A stretch of 64,000 bases of DNA, from positions 930,001 to 994,000 of the forward strand of contig JAIXMF010000001.1 of the NCBI GenBank assembly GCA_025201365.1, given 5' to 3'. The stretch's first letter is position 1, and every line of letters starts with the position of its first letter. The notes beneath the pieces were generated by a model. That model had not been told where the DNA came from and made no database searches. It was given only the letters and a program-made list of their open reading frames with translations. Below are positions 37,908 to 49,687 of this stretch, in pieces. This DNA is from Syncephalis plumigaleata. Lineage: Eukaryota; Zoopagomycota; Zoopagomycetes; Zoopagales; Piptocephalidaceae. Position numbers and translations under genes: made by a program.

Positions 37908-39498
37908 GATGTTGCTTCCAAGACATATTCTAGTAACCATTAGGATTGACATAGTCCATAGAACAATGGTGTAAAGTCACGCGTTTCTTGAAACAAATAC
38001 GCGTCATTAACTAATAAAGTCAATTGTTCATCTATTGTTAGTTAGTATATTACATGATATTGACAATTCACAACTAGATGATATGCTACTGTATCGCATC
38101 TAATGGTTTACGAATGAATACGCTTATGACATGTATTCCAGCAAAGATACCGTTCATGCAACTATGCGCCACTAATACCACGTGAATCCACTTGTAAATT
38201 GTACGAACCTGTAAGAAACAAGAACACTTGATACATCCATCATTAGTAACAATCCATGTAAACGTCAATGTAGAACAACCTGAATAAGTTGCCATTCATT
38301 GATGTCACATAAGATCTTCATTGAAGCACATCAATTCGTCTACTACTACTACTACTACTATCACTAATAACATTGTTATAGATTCATTTCTATTAGCTAA
38401 ATCATCATTTGATCTTACATCACAATGCAGGAGTCAGTCATAGTCAAGTATCTGCACGTGGCGACTCTCCATAAGTATGCTATTATGCAGTATTCCTAGA
38501 TAAATGTGTGTGTGCTCACGCCACAAATATACACTCATCAAGGTAGTAATAATACTAGCAGTAGTAGTAGTACGTACCTTTTTCTTTTCATTCATTAATA
38601 GCAACAAAGAGGAAGCACACTATTGTCGCTTTCTTACGTTCTCTCCCTCTATTAATTGATCCTTGTCTAGTTATTGTTGTTGTTGTTGTTGTTACTATTA
38701 TTACTCTATATTAATTTACTAATAATAATAATCACTTTGTTTTATTACTCCTCAAGTACTCCTGCTACTACCATAACAATTATCATTGTATTGTAGTGAT
38801 AAAGTGATAGTAGTGAAAATAACTACATGGTGTGGTAGCGGGATTATTATTTACATTATTGAATGGTAGTAAACCGGCTCGCTTTTTAATACATCCGTTA
38901 CTCTCCATCATCTGTTTCTCTCGCTTTAAAACGCTATATACTATTTTCGGTTGTCTCACTCTCATCTTCCTCTCTACAAAAATCATTACCAACATACCGC
39001 GTCTAAACACACCTACACCTATACGTCTCCCGATTGCTGCCATCGTCACCTTCTTGCCCTTGCTACTGGCTCGTATTTTGATATAGTGGTGCATGCGTTT
39101 AGGCTAGCAAGTTGACTGATACATATACATATTTATATTTATACAGTCGAATATACACACTTGTAGTAACTATCGCTTGTATCACCGTTACTTGTACTGT
39201 TTCCCTCTCTTGCTCGCTTGCTCTCTCTTCTCTTTCAAGTACTAGTGTGGTGCAGTGCTAAAAAATTATAAGTGACCGACCTTGATGAACCAGTGTTCCT
39301 TCTTGTCGTTTGCTACTACTACCACTACTACTTGTATCACTGTCACCCCATACGCTTGCAGATATACCTTCTAGTTGCCATCTCTCTTTCCTCTCCTACT
39401 CCTACTATTGATTATTGGTTTGTGGAGCATTCCTATTCATATAGTACAGAGTAATTGCTGTCACAACACACAAACGGATATCGCTCTATCGAGGCAGT
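37908..39498. other. Intergenic region upstream of the SOG2-like gene
   Basis: About 1.6 kb. A minus-strand stretch at 38295-38086 could hold an exon (VRTIYKWIHVVLVAHSCMNG follows an AG acceptor), but no partner exon was found. The remainder has microsatellite-like tracts (CTA near 38340, GTTGTT near 38673) and CT-rich promoter-like DNA from about 39180 on. An open frame at 38832-39086 codes for a hydrophobic peptide without any recognised family. No gene is asserted. Confidence 0.4.
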
Positions 39499-42400
39499 AT
39501 GGGGTCAGATGTGAGCAAATTTATTGAGGCCGAGGCGAATACGCGTCGTTTGAATCTGGCGCAAAAGCGTATTACCGAGATTCCCTCGGATATAGAACGC
39601 TTTCAAGAACATCTACAACGGTATGTAATAGAGCAGGTCGACAACTATGAGAAATGACCCATTTCGACTAACCTATCTGTTTCCGTATTGAATAGACTTG
39701 AGCTTAACCATAATTTGTTACATTCGCTACCCAGTGAGATGGCAATGTTAAGTAATTTGCGGTTCCTTAACTTACGGGGTAACTTTTTTCGAGAGTTCCC
39801 GTTAATTGTAAGTAATATCAGTATGATAGCCGTTGGTTTCACTTGTATTATGACGAGACTTAGCCATACTAAATGTGCGCATTTTTCTTACATCTCTATG
39901 TATATATAGTTATGCAGTCTACCCAATCTAGAAATTCTTGATATCGGACGTAATAAAATACGTACATTACCGGAGGATTTTGGCCAGTTAATGTCGTTAA
40001 AAGTAAGTATCACCTTATTCATCATTGGCAATAATCGTGATAATGGTAGATTACAATGATTAAACGACGACTTCTTGACTTGTCTAGATTCTAAGCATAG
40101 CCAACAATCGTATTTGTCAACTACCACAATATATAGGCGATATGAAGCAATTACGTATTTTGAAAATACACCACAATCCATTGAGTTGGCCACCATCTCA
40201 TATCATTGAACCGGTACAAGATGCAGATGGCTCAGCATGGCTGGACCAGTTGAAGCAATATTTGCGCGAAAATAGCAATACTACGGTAGACACAACCACT
40301 GAAAAACAAGGTAAGCTAGGTTACTATTTCTATCTGAATAATACAACATATTGATATATATATTGATATATATTGATATATATTTACGATTACTATAATA
40401 GCATCACAAGTATCATCTGACAGTGAAGGAAGGTAAGTATACGATTGAATTTGACATCTTTCACAAGTAGCACATACGCGTATTTGTTTACTATATCTAA
40501 CCACATCATATTTCACATATTAGTGACGACGTATCCAACTCGAATTACCCCTTAAATAATCGACCACAACAATCCACATCTCGACATAAGGCATCGCGTG
40601 ACAATCTTACAACATTCATTGAATCAGCACGACTGGAACAGGCATCATCTACAACTGGTGCAAATACAAATACAAACACTTCAGATGATGGTTCATGTGG
40701 TGGCGGTAATAGTAGTAGTAAAACTAAGACATTGACACATCAACGATCTCGACCGTCGAATGGCAGTTCCGAGCATGTTCATACACCTTCCTCATCAGTT
40801 GCAATGTCACCCATATTAACTACACCTTTAGATGAGGAAATAGACGACTACCCGGAGACACCCGTGTTTATACGTGGAACAATGCGACATCGTCAGAAAT
40901 CCCGTGACAATGGTCATCAGCATTATTCTAGTACGGGATCTGCACTACTCTTGGTAATAATAGCATTAATGGAGTAGGAGGAGCAGCGGGTAACTTTCAT
41001 ATACGTGGATCATCAACGGATGCCCTACTAGCATCGAGTGCTGCCGTTCATGCTCGTCGACCCTCTATTGATGCATCTAGTTCACAGATTGCTACTGCTG
41101 CACATCAACGACAGTCATCAAGTGAAACATTATCATCTATCAACAATAACAGCAGTAATATCAATAACAATAGTAGTAGCTCGAGTGGTATCACATTACA
41201 TTCACATCGATTGTCTCGGGAAATAATAAACATGGCGGCGAGTAAGCATAGCAATGGATCGATTAGTCGTCTACATAATCGATATCGATCCGCGGAACTA
41301 GCACAGTCAGAGGGTAAACAACACAATCGCGATGATTCAATGGATTCGTTGGGTTCGCTGGATAGTCAACTCACGCATATTACTACGGCCTCTGTTGATC
41401 GAGGTCAAGCGACGGCACCATCGGTGTACTCGCTAAGCGGTAGTGGTAATTCAGTTGTTTCCGGGGGAACCAACAATTTCAGCTGCGAGCGGGCTGTCGA
41501 AACGTACTTTCAACGGATTACGGGAACTGCCGAGGTTGATCTCGCTAGTGAATCGGGTCGTTGGCTTGATGCCGGTCGATGCATGCTATTCGCCCTATCG
41601 CAGGCGTATACAACACTACGCGTATTGGTGGCAGCCCAACCAGACACACAAGCCACCTTGATACTTAGTGGCACGTTGAAAGTACTCAATGATCATGTAC
41701 ACCAACTAGTTCGATGCCTAGTTGGATTCGATCGACATGTTCACCAGCTGCGACATCAGTCGAGTCAACGCTTGGAACCCGGTGTATGCGCCGAGTTAAA
41801 GCGACATTGTCTGGCGAGTGTGGCGGCAACACGTAAACTAACGCAAACCCTACGTCTTCACGGACAAACATTGATGCGCGGCGTGGATATACGACTAATA
41901 CGACAGGCTCTACTATCGTTTCACGGTGTAAGCTACGAGATTCGATTAGCAGCAGAACGATTACCATGCGCGGCAGCTATGCCTCCACTGGCACGTAACC
42001 CGCACAATGCCACCGCTGCACCAGCATCTCTACTGGGCAATGTTCCATTGGGACTAGTACGTGGACTGGCGCGTTCTTCCATGCGACGTACCGCCACCGC
42101 ACCATCCGATAGTAGTAATAATCGTACGATCGATGTATTCACCGCTAATAACAGTACTAATCATAGTAATGGTAATGGCATGTCATCCAGTCTATCGACT
42201 ACAGGCGGCAGTAGTACACCGATTGCCCTGAACACACCATCTAGTATCACTTCATTCTCGCCTAATCTACTCCCTACTACTAGTATTAGTGCCAGTGATA
42301 TAACAAGGTCGGCCACCATAGGTGTTACTACAACAACACCCATGCCTATTATGCAGCCGTTGACTGGTCACGCGATGCTTGCACGTCGACCAACTGCGCC

Positions 42401-43222
42401 TGATATTCGATCGCATATTCCATCTAATGCCCCTAATCAGTTGAATCAGCTGAATCTACCCGACACGCCAACCACGCCCATTATCAATCTCCCGGATACG
42501 CAACAGGATCTAGAACGCGACACACGATTGATACAAACGACGAGTGCGTGTGTTAATGCTACGTCCACGGCTACCGAACAAATACGACATGTTGTAGCGC
42601 ATTATTCGCGTGTCGATCAAAATGGTAGCGGGAATTCCGATCGACGAGGTACAAGTTCACCACGTAAGGATAGTACGAGTTCACCATTGTTGAATGATGC
42701 GACACCCTCTACACGATCACTACCAAGATCCGGTCATTTATCAGTGGAGAAGATTAACGAGCTGAATCGTCATTTACAAATTGTTTGCGAATTACTACCA
42801 CGAATACAACGTTCGTTAAACGCGTTTCAATCATATACCACGGAATTAACCTATCGCCGTGCACTATTAGAGGATATATCCGCATTTCTACGAGTAAGTA
42901 GTAATAATAATAATTAATATAATACGAATTAATGTCTGTTATCCTTTTTCATCTATCACAGGCTGTCACTCGTCTGTCCACAGCTGCCAAAGGTGTATCA
43001 CTCATATTCTCGCTAAGTCGATCGGCAACCATGTCATTACAATCTATGATTCAGTCAACGCGTGACTTGACTTTATTAATGGCAACCATAAGTGGTCGTA
43101 TGTCACCTCGACCACTTTTACGTAATAACACATTACCCTCGGGTAGAACATCACCGTTGCCACCGGGTAGCAGCAATGCAACATTAGAACCCATACCAAG
43201 TATTAATGTAAATGGACCATAA
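39499..43222 (+). CDS. SOG2: Leucine-rich-repeat protein with SOG2 domain (RAM network)
   Basis: In yeast SOG2 works with the NDR kinase CBK1 and MOB2 in the RAM network for cell separation and polarity. The N-terminus MGSDVSKFIEAEANTRRLNL has Gly2 and Ser6, a consensus for N-myristoylation. Five or so leucine-rich repeats follow across short introns (LELNHNLLHSLPSEMAMLSN, LEILDIGRNKIRTLPEDFGQ, LRILKIHHNPLSWPPSHII). A long Ser/Asn-rich disordered region spans about 40400-41420. The SOG2 domain lies at about 41490-43200: AVETYFQRITGTAEVDLASE, FALSQAYTTLRVLVAAQ, and the C-terminal helices NELNRHLQIVCELLPRIQRS and LSRSATMSLQSMIQSTRDLT, divided by an intron at about 42895-42961. A frame change near 40950 interrupts the disordered part. 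The LRR/SOG2 order matches fungal SOG2 proteins. Confidence 0.88.
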
Positions 43223-43725
43223 GATTACTGTGTTATACTACTACTCGTTTTTTGTTACTATTTACTATTATGGTACGCACACCTACATATATATATATAT
43301 ACGCACAATGATTATTACTATGACGATTAGGTGTATAGTTGTCGTTGTAGTTGTAGTTGTAATACGACAGCTTATGTTATGTTATGTTATAGTATAGTAT
43401 AGTATTGATAAAGCGATATTTGCTTTATTACTATAACTATAGCTATTATATATTTTATTATTAGTAAACAAAAAAGCATCATTAATAACCACGATAATGA
43501 CCATTATGTCTTATATATGTATCTATATATCTATATACATGAATAAATCATGCTTATAAATACTACTATGATCGATATCGTTGATCGAACAGTCAGGATA
43601 GATGACAATTCGTGACCTGTTTTTGACAAGTAGATAGACCAATTGTTGGGAATTACAGGCTTTATCATCGTCATTATCGTGATAGTTGAATTGTATCTAT
43701 GTGATGATAATCCTCGCTGCATTAC
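43223..43725. other. AT-rich intergenic region downstream of SOG2
   Basis: Contains an (AT)n tract near 43289-43301, a GTTAT/AGTAT tandem tract at about 43372-43405, and TA-rich DNA. No gene seen. Confidence 0.5.
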
Positions 43726-43727
43726 TA

Positions 43728-44252
43728 CAGGCTATTTCCATCCAATTTGCGCAGTTAGCCTTCTGTTTTATGAATAATTATGATGTTAACACTTGCGTAT
43801 TTAGATGTGGTCGCGATAACGCCATGGTTAATTTGTTTTTTGTTGTTTGGACCCCCGTTGTCTTGTCTTCTTCTTGAACGTTAGAAGGAACGGTACTCGT
43901 CGGAATTGTGTTGGAAACGACCATCAGCACGATGACTGCGGATAATCTGAATGAAGTTCAGACATGCTGCCATATCACGATTCCATACACGATAATCAAT
44001 AGCTACTTGTAAGTACATGACATGGCAATATCTAACTATACTAGTACACTTGTATCGTTACCTTATAGAATTGATGATGATAGTTATTGCTATCAATAAA
44101 TGATCCATTACTAATACTGAATTGTTATTATTATCATGCTGTGTCAATTGGCATTTCTACAGTGATAATGATGTTAACAATTGTGTTAATCTATTTATTA
44201 GTAAACTGCAAACGTTAAAGGATAAATGCGCAAATTGGATGGAAAAACCCTG
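43728..44252 (-). mobile_element. Short member of the same TIR element family (MITE-like)
   Basis: Left end CAGGCTATTTCCATCCAATT, right end (reverse complement) CAGGGTTTTTCCATCCAATT, each followed by TGCGCA. Both ends abut TA (43726-43727 and 44253-44254). Relative to the 1,106-bp element at 36800-37905 it is in inverse orientation and about half as long. Its left ~85 bp equal the right end of that element and its right ~92 bp equal the left end. Patchy similarity continues inward, for instance around the shared TTTGTTGTTTGG near 43835, so it looks like an internally deleted derivative. No transposase frame is present. Confidence 0.75.
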
Positions 44253-44508
44253 TACCACTACTACTACTATTAGTGCTACTACAGTCTATCATCTCATTTC
44301 TATTCTTCTTTATTATTTTCTACTTCTACTTCTATTATTATTACTGTTGTTGTTGTTTTCTATTACTATTATTATGCAGTATTGTCTGCCGTTGAACATC
44401 TAAGTAGCCATTACTACTACTACTACTACTCGTTCGTCTACTGTTTGCATTTCTTTTTGTTTTATACCTACATTGAACTTTCCTTACCTTGCACATTGAA
44501 GCGTAACA

Positions 44509-46264
44509 ATGTACACTCCACCACTTTCCACTGGACTAAGTGGGGCTGGTCCACGACTACGTGCCTATCTTGACACCTTGCCTGAACTTACCTCGCCATC
44601 TCGTCGTGCCGCTCTCTACGCCGACCTATCTCTACTGCGAGATACGAATCCCTATGCCTATGAGCGTGCTCTATCCTGGTGGCAACGAGCAGTGGTAGGT
44701 GCAGCTCGGCCGGTGCCACTAGTGAGATGCCACCTGCATCGAATCAACAAGCCAAGCAGTGTGTATTCTGCGTGTTACCCGGCTCATTAGCGGCAGCTTT
44801 TGAGCGTGATGGCATACGTCCCGCAGCCCTAGTGACTGTACTGGTAAGTTACCATGATTATAGCAAGCATATTATAGTATTGAATCTCATTTCACGCCCT
44901 ACAATCGTCTAAATATAGGAGACGATGGAACGTAAGGGAGAAATACGTCGCATGGAATCGTATGCGCCCCTCTTGCGTACCTGGTCGGGTTGGGCGTGGA
45001 ACGTCATGTCAACTCTACCACGACGATTGTGGTCGAATAAGACTCCTGATGAGCAAGAGTTCGTAGTGGTATCGGCATTAGAGGTGAGTCAATGTGCAGC
45101 GTCATACTGATATGAGGTATGCAATTATTGATCGTTAATCGTTAATCGTTAATGTAGGAGGCAGCTCAACAAGCATGGGATATACATGTTGCTCAATTGG
45201 TGTACACGACCACTGATCGTCTCTACACCTGGGAGGAGTTTTGTACACGGTTACGACAAGGACCACTGGCTAGTTTGTTGCGTAACGAACGAGACTGGGA
45301 ATTATTATTGGCTCAACTCGAGGAGATGGGTCGAGTGAAAGTGGAGCGATCCATGCAACGAGCGGATGGTCATCCACAGGTAAGTTATCTATATATGCAT
45401 ATATCATGCTCTTAATAATATAAGCACATATGCTAATGGAATGCTATGCAATACATAAACAGTTGATTAAATTTGCACTAGCCGAGGAGATCGGTTGTCC
45501 CATCACTGTTACAGAAACGGATCATGGTCTATTGAGTGTACGACATACGCTACATCGCGTTACGCAGCAAGTGGATCAATTGCAAAAACAAATGGATACG
45601 TAAGTTGTATAGATAAATAGATGAAATATACATTAATGATTATTGTCATGATCATAGACTACGTAAAGAGGCAAAGCAATGGATATCAAGTGCGCATAAA
45701 CAACGAGCACTAGGATGTCTACGTCAATGTAAAGAGGCGGAACGTGTACTAGAGAAGCGATTAACGGCGCAGGAACAGTTGAACACATCATTACAAGTGT
45801 TCAACAAGCGGATAGTGATGCACAGGTAAGTAGTATCTTGTAGAAATACCACCATTGTAATAGTAACTGATTACTGAATACATGCATAATAGGTACATCG
45901 TGCATTCCAACAGGGTACACATGCCATACGATCAATCATTAGCGAGCATGGTCTATCGGCCGATACTATCGATCAAACGATGGAACAACTAGATGAGACA
46001 CTGACCGATCAACGAGAGATTGAAGAGGCACTCGCCACGGGACAAACAGCGATGAATCTCGATACATTAGAGGAAGAGGAGGAGCTTAACAAGGAGCTGG
46101 ATGCATTAATGTTGACATCACCATCACCAACAGTAAATGAGAAAGAAATGACAGAAGCAGATCAGGTTGCTAGACGTTTGGAGGATCTATCAATGCCGCA
46201 AGCATTACCCAATCCTATAACAGCATCTGAAGAAGAAGTAATAACAGCTGCAATAGCAGAGTAG
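44509..46264 (+). CDS. CHM7: ESCRT-III-related protein CHMP7 (CHM7)
   Basis: CHMP7/CHM7 recruits ESCRT-III to the nuclear envelope. The N-terminal half is a winged-helix region (YTTTDRLYTWEEFCTRLRQG, LLAQLEEMGRVKVERS) and the C-terminal half is the ESCRT-III Snf7-like helical core (QVDQLQKQMDT, LRKEAKQWISSAHKQRALGC, LRQCKEAERVLEKRL), as in CHMP7. Helix alpha5 (MEQLDETLTDQREIEEALAT) and the acidic C-terminus with a MIM-like DQVARRLEDLSMPQALPNPI stretch follow. Four or five introns keep frame; a frame change near 44700 sits in the N-terminal domain. Stop is TAG at 46262-46264. Confidence 0.85.
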
Positions 46265-46433
46265 ATGAATAAGATAACTGAAAGATTGATGTCACTTTGT
46301 TTTATCCCATACTATTCTTAATAGCTTTAGTATCAATATTAGCAGTAGTAAGACTATTATTGTTATCTACAATGCTTATCATGTACAATATATTCTCTAT
46401 ATTATCAATATTAAATGTTTATCATGTTTACTA

Positions 46434-47134
46434 TTATACGTTATTGTCATCATCAGCATCATCGATCATATCCATCATTTCGGTATCCTTTTCTTCGTCC
46501 ATGTCATCTGCCTTATTTTCTTCTACAGTTACAGTAGTAGCATTATTACTATTACTATTGTTGCTGTTATTATTATTATTTGTAATAGTCTGAGGTGGTG
46601 CTGCTACGCGTGGTGACATGGTTAATAGAGCAGAGGCAAATGCACGCATCTGATGTAGTCGATCCATAGTTTGTCGTAAAAGGTCGGCTTTGTTATAAGC
46701 TGTCTACTCATGAGTAACATTAGGCTTATTTCGATGTATAAGGATGCTTAATAGACTGTCGCCTACTTACCTCTAGCAATTGGCGATGCTGTACTAATTG
46801 AGCATCGACGTCTTGCATCATGGTCTACATCGTGTTAGTTGGCTATAACAATTCTCTTAATAAATTGGATGCTTACCATATCATTATCTGTATCGGTGGT
46901 ATTCAACAAAGCAACTGCTTTACAACACTCGCTTAACTGTGTCATTGCTTGCGTGAATTGTTGTTCTGCTGCGCTAATTGCTTCCAACTGATCAGCGGCA
47001 GCTTTCGACTGACTTGGTAGTGCAGCGCGATAAACAAACGCTTCCACCACACCTTGCAGCGCGGTTCGAACTCCTTCTATCGTGTGCGCACCCGTAGCTG
47101 CAGGAGAAGTAGACGTCATACCTATTGTATCCAT
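46434..47134 (-). CDS. Small helical protein, unidentified
   Basis: The start at 47134 gives MDTIGMTSTSPAATGAHTIE, and a helical region follows (GVRTALQGVVEAFVYRAALP, AAEQQFTQAMTQLSECCKAV). After short introns come DVDAQLVQHRQLLE and DLLRQTMDRLHQMRAFASAL. The C-terminus is a poly-Asn linker and an acidic tail ending DDADDDNNV. Three exons, or four, with small introns at about 46700-46771 and 46825-46876. Helical bundle plus acidic tail would suit a small Mediator subunit (MED28/MED29 type), but no decisive motif was seen, so no name is given. Confidence 0.55.
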
Positions 47135-47545
47135 ATTATAAAAAGTAAAAAATAACAAAAAAAACTCGTAGATGCTAGGCAAACGTCTCAATGGACATTA
47201 GCCGAGCGGTTGTCTTTAGATAAATGTGTTGATGCTCAAGAGAGGGGATTCATACACCAACGAATCCGCACACTCGACCACATCATAAGCCCGTCCTTGC
47301 CCAGGGGGTCGCCAACTATCTCTCCTTTTGTGTCAACACAAATGGTTTGTTGTATCATTCGGCTATATAAGGCCTGCTACAATGATGAATGATCAAATTA
47401 TGGGATAGATTAACCATACGCACACACAAACAAAGAAGGACATTTTATTGATATTTGACGTGTTATACATGAATTAGTACTAGTGTTGTTGCTGTTGTTG
47501 TTGTTGTCGTCTACTCTCCTAATATCGGTCTTTATTATCGCTACT

Positions 47546-48224
47546 ATGACCAGTTCGTCTCGTCCCGTTGATACTCTAGCTCATCTTCCACCCGAACTCT
47601 TTTATCGAATACTCCAGCTGAGTGGACCTGCTGCCGCGCTAATACTTATTGCAGCCTCGCACGCTTACTATACACGCATTGCGACTGACCGTCTATTATG
47701 GCGCGAGCTTTTCACTCAAGCTTTCGGTGACAGTGACGGCTGGCTCCGTTGGTATACAATAGGCAACAATAGCAGTAGTAATAGTTGTAGTAATAGTAGC
47801 GTTGGACCAGATACAATGTTCACTTCTTTATCGCTCGATTGGTTTCGTGTCTTTTTAGCACGACTCGCTACAGAGCGACATTGGCGTGATGATACAGGCA
47901 CGCAGTATCCGATAAATATAAAGATGGCCAATACGATATCGGTTGCATCTACCGTCGACAATACACCGATGTGGATGTGCGACGAGACACGGCCATGGCT
48001 TTCAGTATGGCGTCCATTAAAGCGAGCATCTCTTCCACTGGCTGTAGTGCAGCATGCTTATCGACAACCACCGAGAACACTTGTCTTGCCCATTGATGGA
48101 TGTGCATTACAAGTGATCATTACCGATAGTCATTTAGTAGTATTTATTCAAAGAAAAGCTAGTAAAGATCAATCAGTAATGGCATGGCCATTAGCACAAC
48201 TTACTACTACTACTACTACTACTA

Positions 48225-48272
<48 letters not shown>

Positions 48273-49283
48273 ATCAGAATCAGTAGCAATGCAGCAGTTT
48301 GTTATTAATTCGTCACCAACCGTGAATGCATTAGCGGAATGGTCACCGAGTACTGACGCATTAGGTCCATGGCTATTGACATTGTCACATACATCACGGG
48401 CTAGTGCATTACAACCGACGCTTATTCACCTCGATGGTCATAGTCGACATGTGTTGCAATTACCAGGTGCCTATGTGTCGCGACATCTACAATACGTGTA
48501 TCCCGGCGATAGTACACATCTATCCCGAGTAAAGTGGGTATTTTTCTACACACATTGGATGGTCGCACTCTTTCATGGCGATTAGTGGAAATAGATGAAG
48601 CATCGCCGGATACACCGCGAATTATTCATAGCGGTTACGTTGAATTAGGTCGACAAACAATGCTACCGCTTCGTATGCATAGTACACGACTCGATGACAC
48701 GCATGCATTGTTACATGGTGCGGATCTACGTGGACCTGCTGAATTTCTTGGTGTTGTAGAAATTGTAAAATCAAGAATGACCACTGGCAATAATACGGTT
48801 GGTGCACCCGTGTATAATAGCATCACTCGATTGCTTTGGCATCGTGCCATGGCTTACGAGAAAGTAATCCCGCTTAATGCACGTCTCATTCTACTGGCGA
48901 GTCTGCCACACGAACAACGATCCATGCCAGGTATCGATCGTAGTGCCATGATGGCTGCTATCGGTCGACTATCTCGTCCCATCCCACCCACTAGTAGCAA
49001 TCATCCGCCGATACTACGCACTACCATTCATGTGCTTAGTGCACTAGATGGCACATTACTACGAGAATACAAGACAACACCGTGGAATTCATTACAACAC
49101 GTCATCGGCAATCTGGTTGTATTTGCCACACGTGATGGTCAACGCTGGCTAATGGATGGCTATACCGGTAAAATCATTAGGACACTTCCTGGATCACCAG
49201 GATGTTGGAATGCCGATGCCACACACTACTACTACTGCGACAGTCAAGGTGATCCAACGTGGACCGATTATGGTTGTTCATAA
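47546..49283 (+). CDS. F-box protein (third member of the local F-box family)
   Basis: The N-terminal F-box reads DTLAHLPPELFYRILQLSGP then TDRLLWRELFTQAFGD, followed by WFRVFLARLATERHWRDDTG. This order matches the duplicated F-box genes at 18929 and 59943. The C-terminal part is a beta-rich substrate domain (TTIHVLSALDGTLLREYKTT, LVVFATRDGQRWLMDGYTGK), possibly a propeller. An in-frame (ACT)n tract at 48202-48272 lies in the middle and would code poly-Thr; the reading frame does not carry across it cleanly, nor past 48535. ATG 47546 was chosen because it begins at the F-box; an upstream Leu-rich start at 47483 lies on GTT-type simple sequence. TAA stop at 49281-49283. No intron is needed. 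Confidence 0.75.
48202..48272 (+). repeat. (ACT)n microsatellite inside an F-box coding region
   Basis: About 23 ACT units interrupted once by ACTATACT. In the correct phase it codes a poly-threonine run. The frames before and after it do not agree. Confidence 0.9.
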
Positions 49284-49687
49284 ACAATAGTAACAATAGT
49301 AACTATTAGAATAAATTGTACATATATACTGTATACATACATCATAGATTGTAGAGATATTTATTTATTTATTTATTCATCTCCAGTAATGATCCAGTAA
49401 AAAGTGAAAACGGCAATGGAACTTGTTTACCGAGTTTGTGTACAAAAGAGTACGTACTTGAACGTGCATACTCGCTTGTTGTGGATCAAGTAATGACCTC
49501 ATTTTTATTCTTAACGTGCCTTATTACGAATTATTATGGCAGTGCTATGATAGGTACTTATTTTCTCTCTCTGTCTGTCTCTGTCTGTCTCTGTCTCTTT
49601 ACTAACGAACTATTAGCATTTTTATTACGCTTTTCCTTTTTCTGTTTTTTCTCTCCCGCTTGTCAACCTACCGCTGTGCTATTCAGC
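49284..49687. other. Intergenic region upstream of the membrane-protein gene
   Basis: About 400 bp holding the F-box 3' end, a TTTA tandem tract (about 49360-49378) and a CTGTCT-type tract (49563-49600) followed by T/C-rich leader DNA. No gene seen. Confidence 0.5.

Noticed and set aside
47190-47290. A tRNA-like stretch (TTAGCCGAGCGGTTG resembles an A box of Leu/Ser tRNAs)
   Set aside because: No B box matching GGTTCRANNC follows in range, and the would-be acceptor stem (GGACATT) finds no partner downstream. The minus strand has a partly pairing stretch as well, but no complete cloverleaf.
47483-47545. An upstream start giving a Leu-rich signal-like peptide on the F-box gene
   Set aside because: It lies on GTTGTT-type simple sequence, and the F-box starts at the next ATG (47546).
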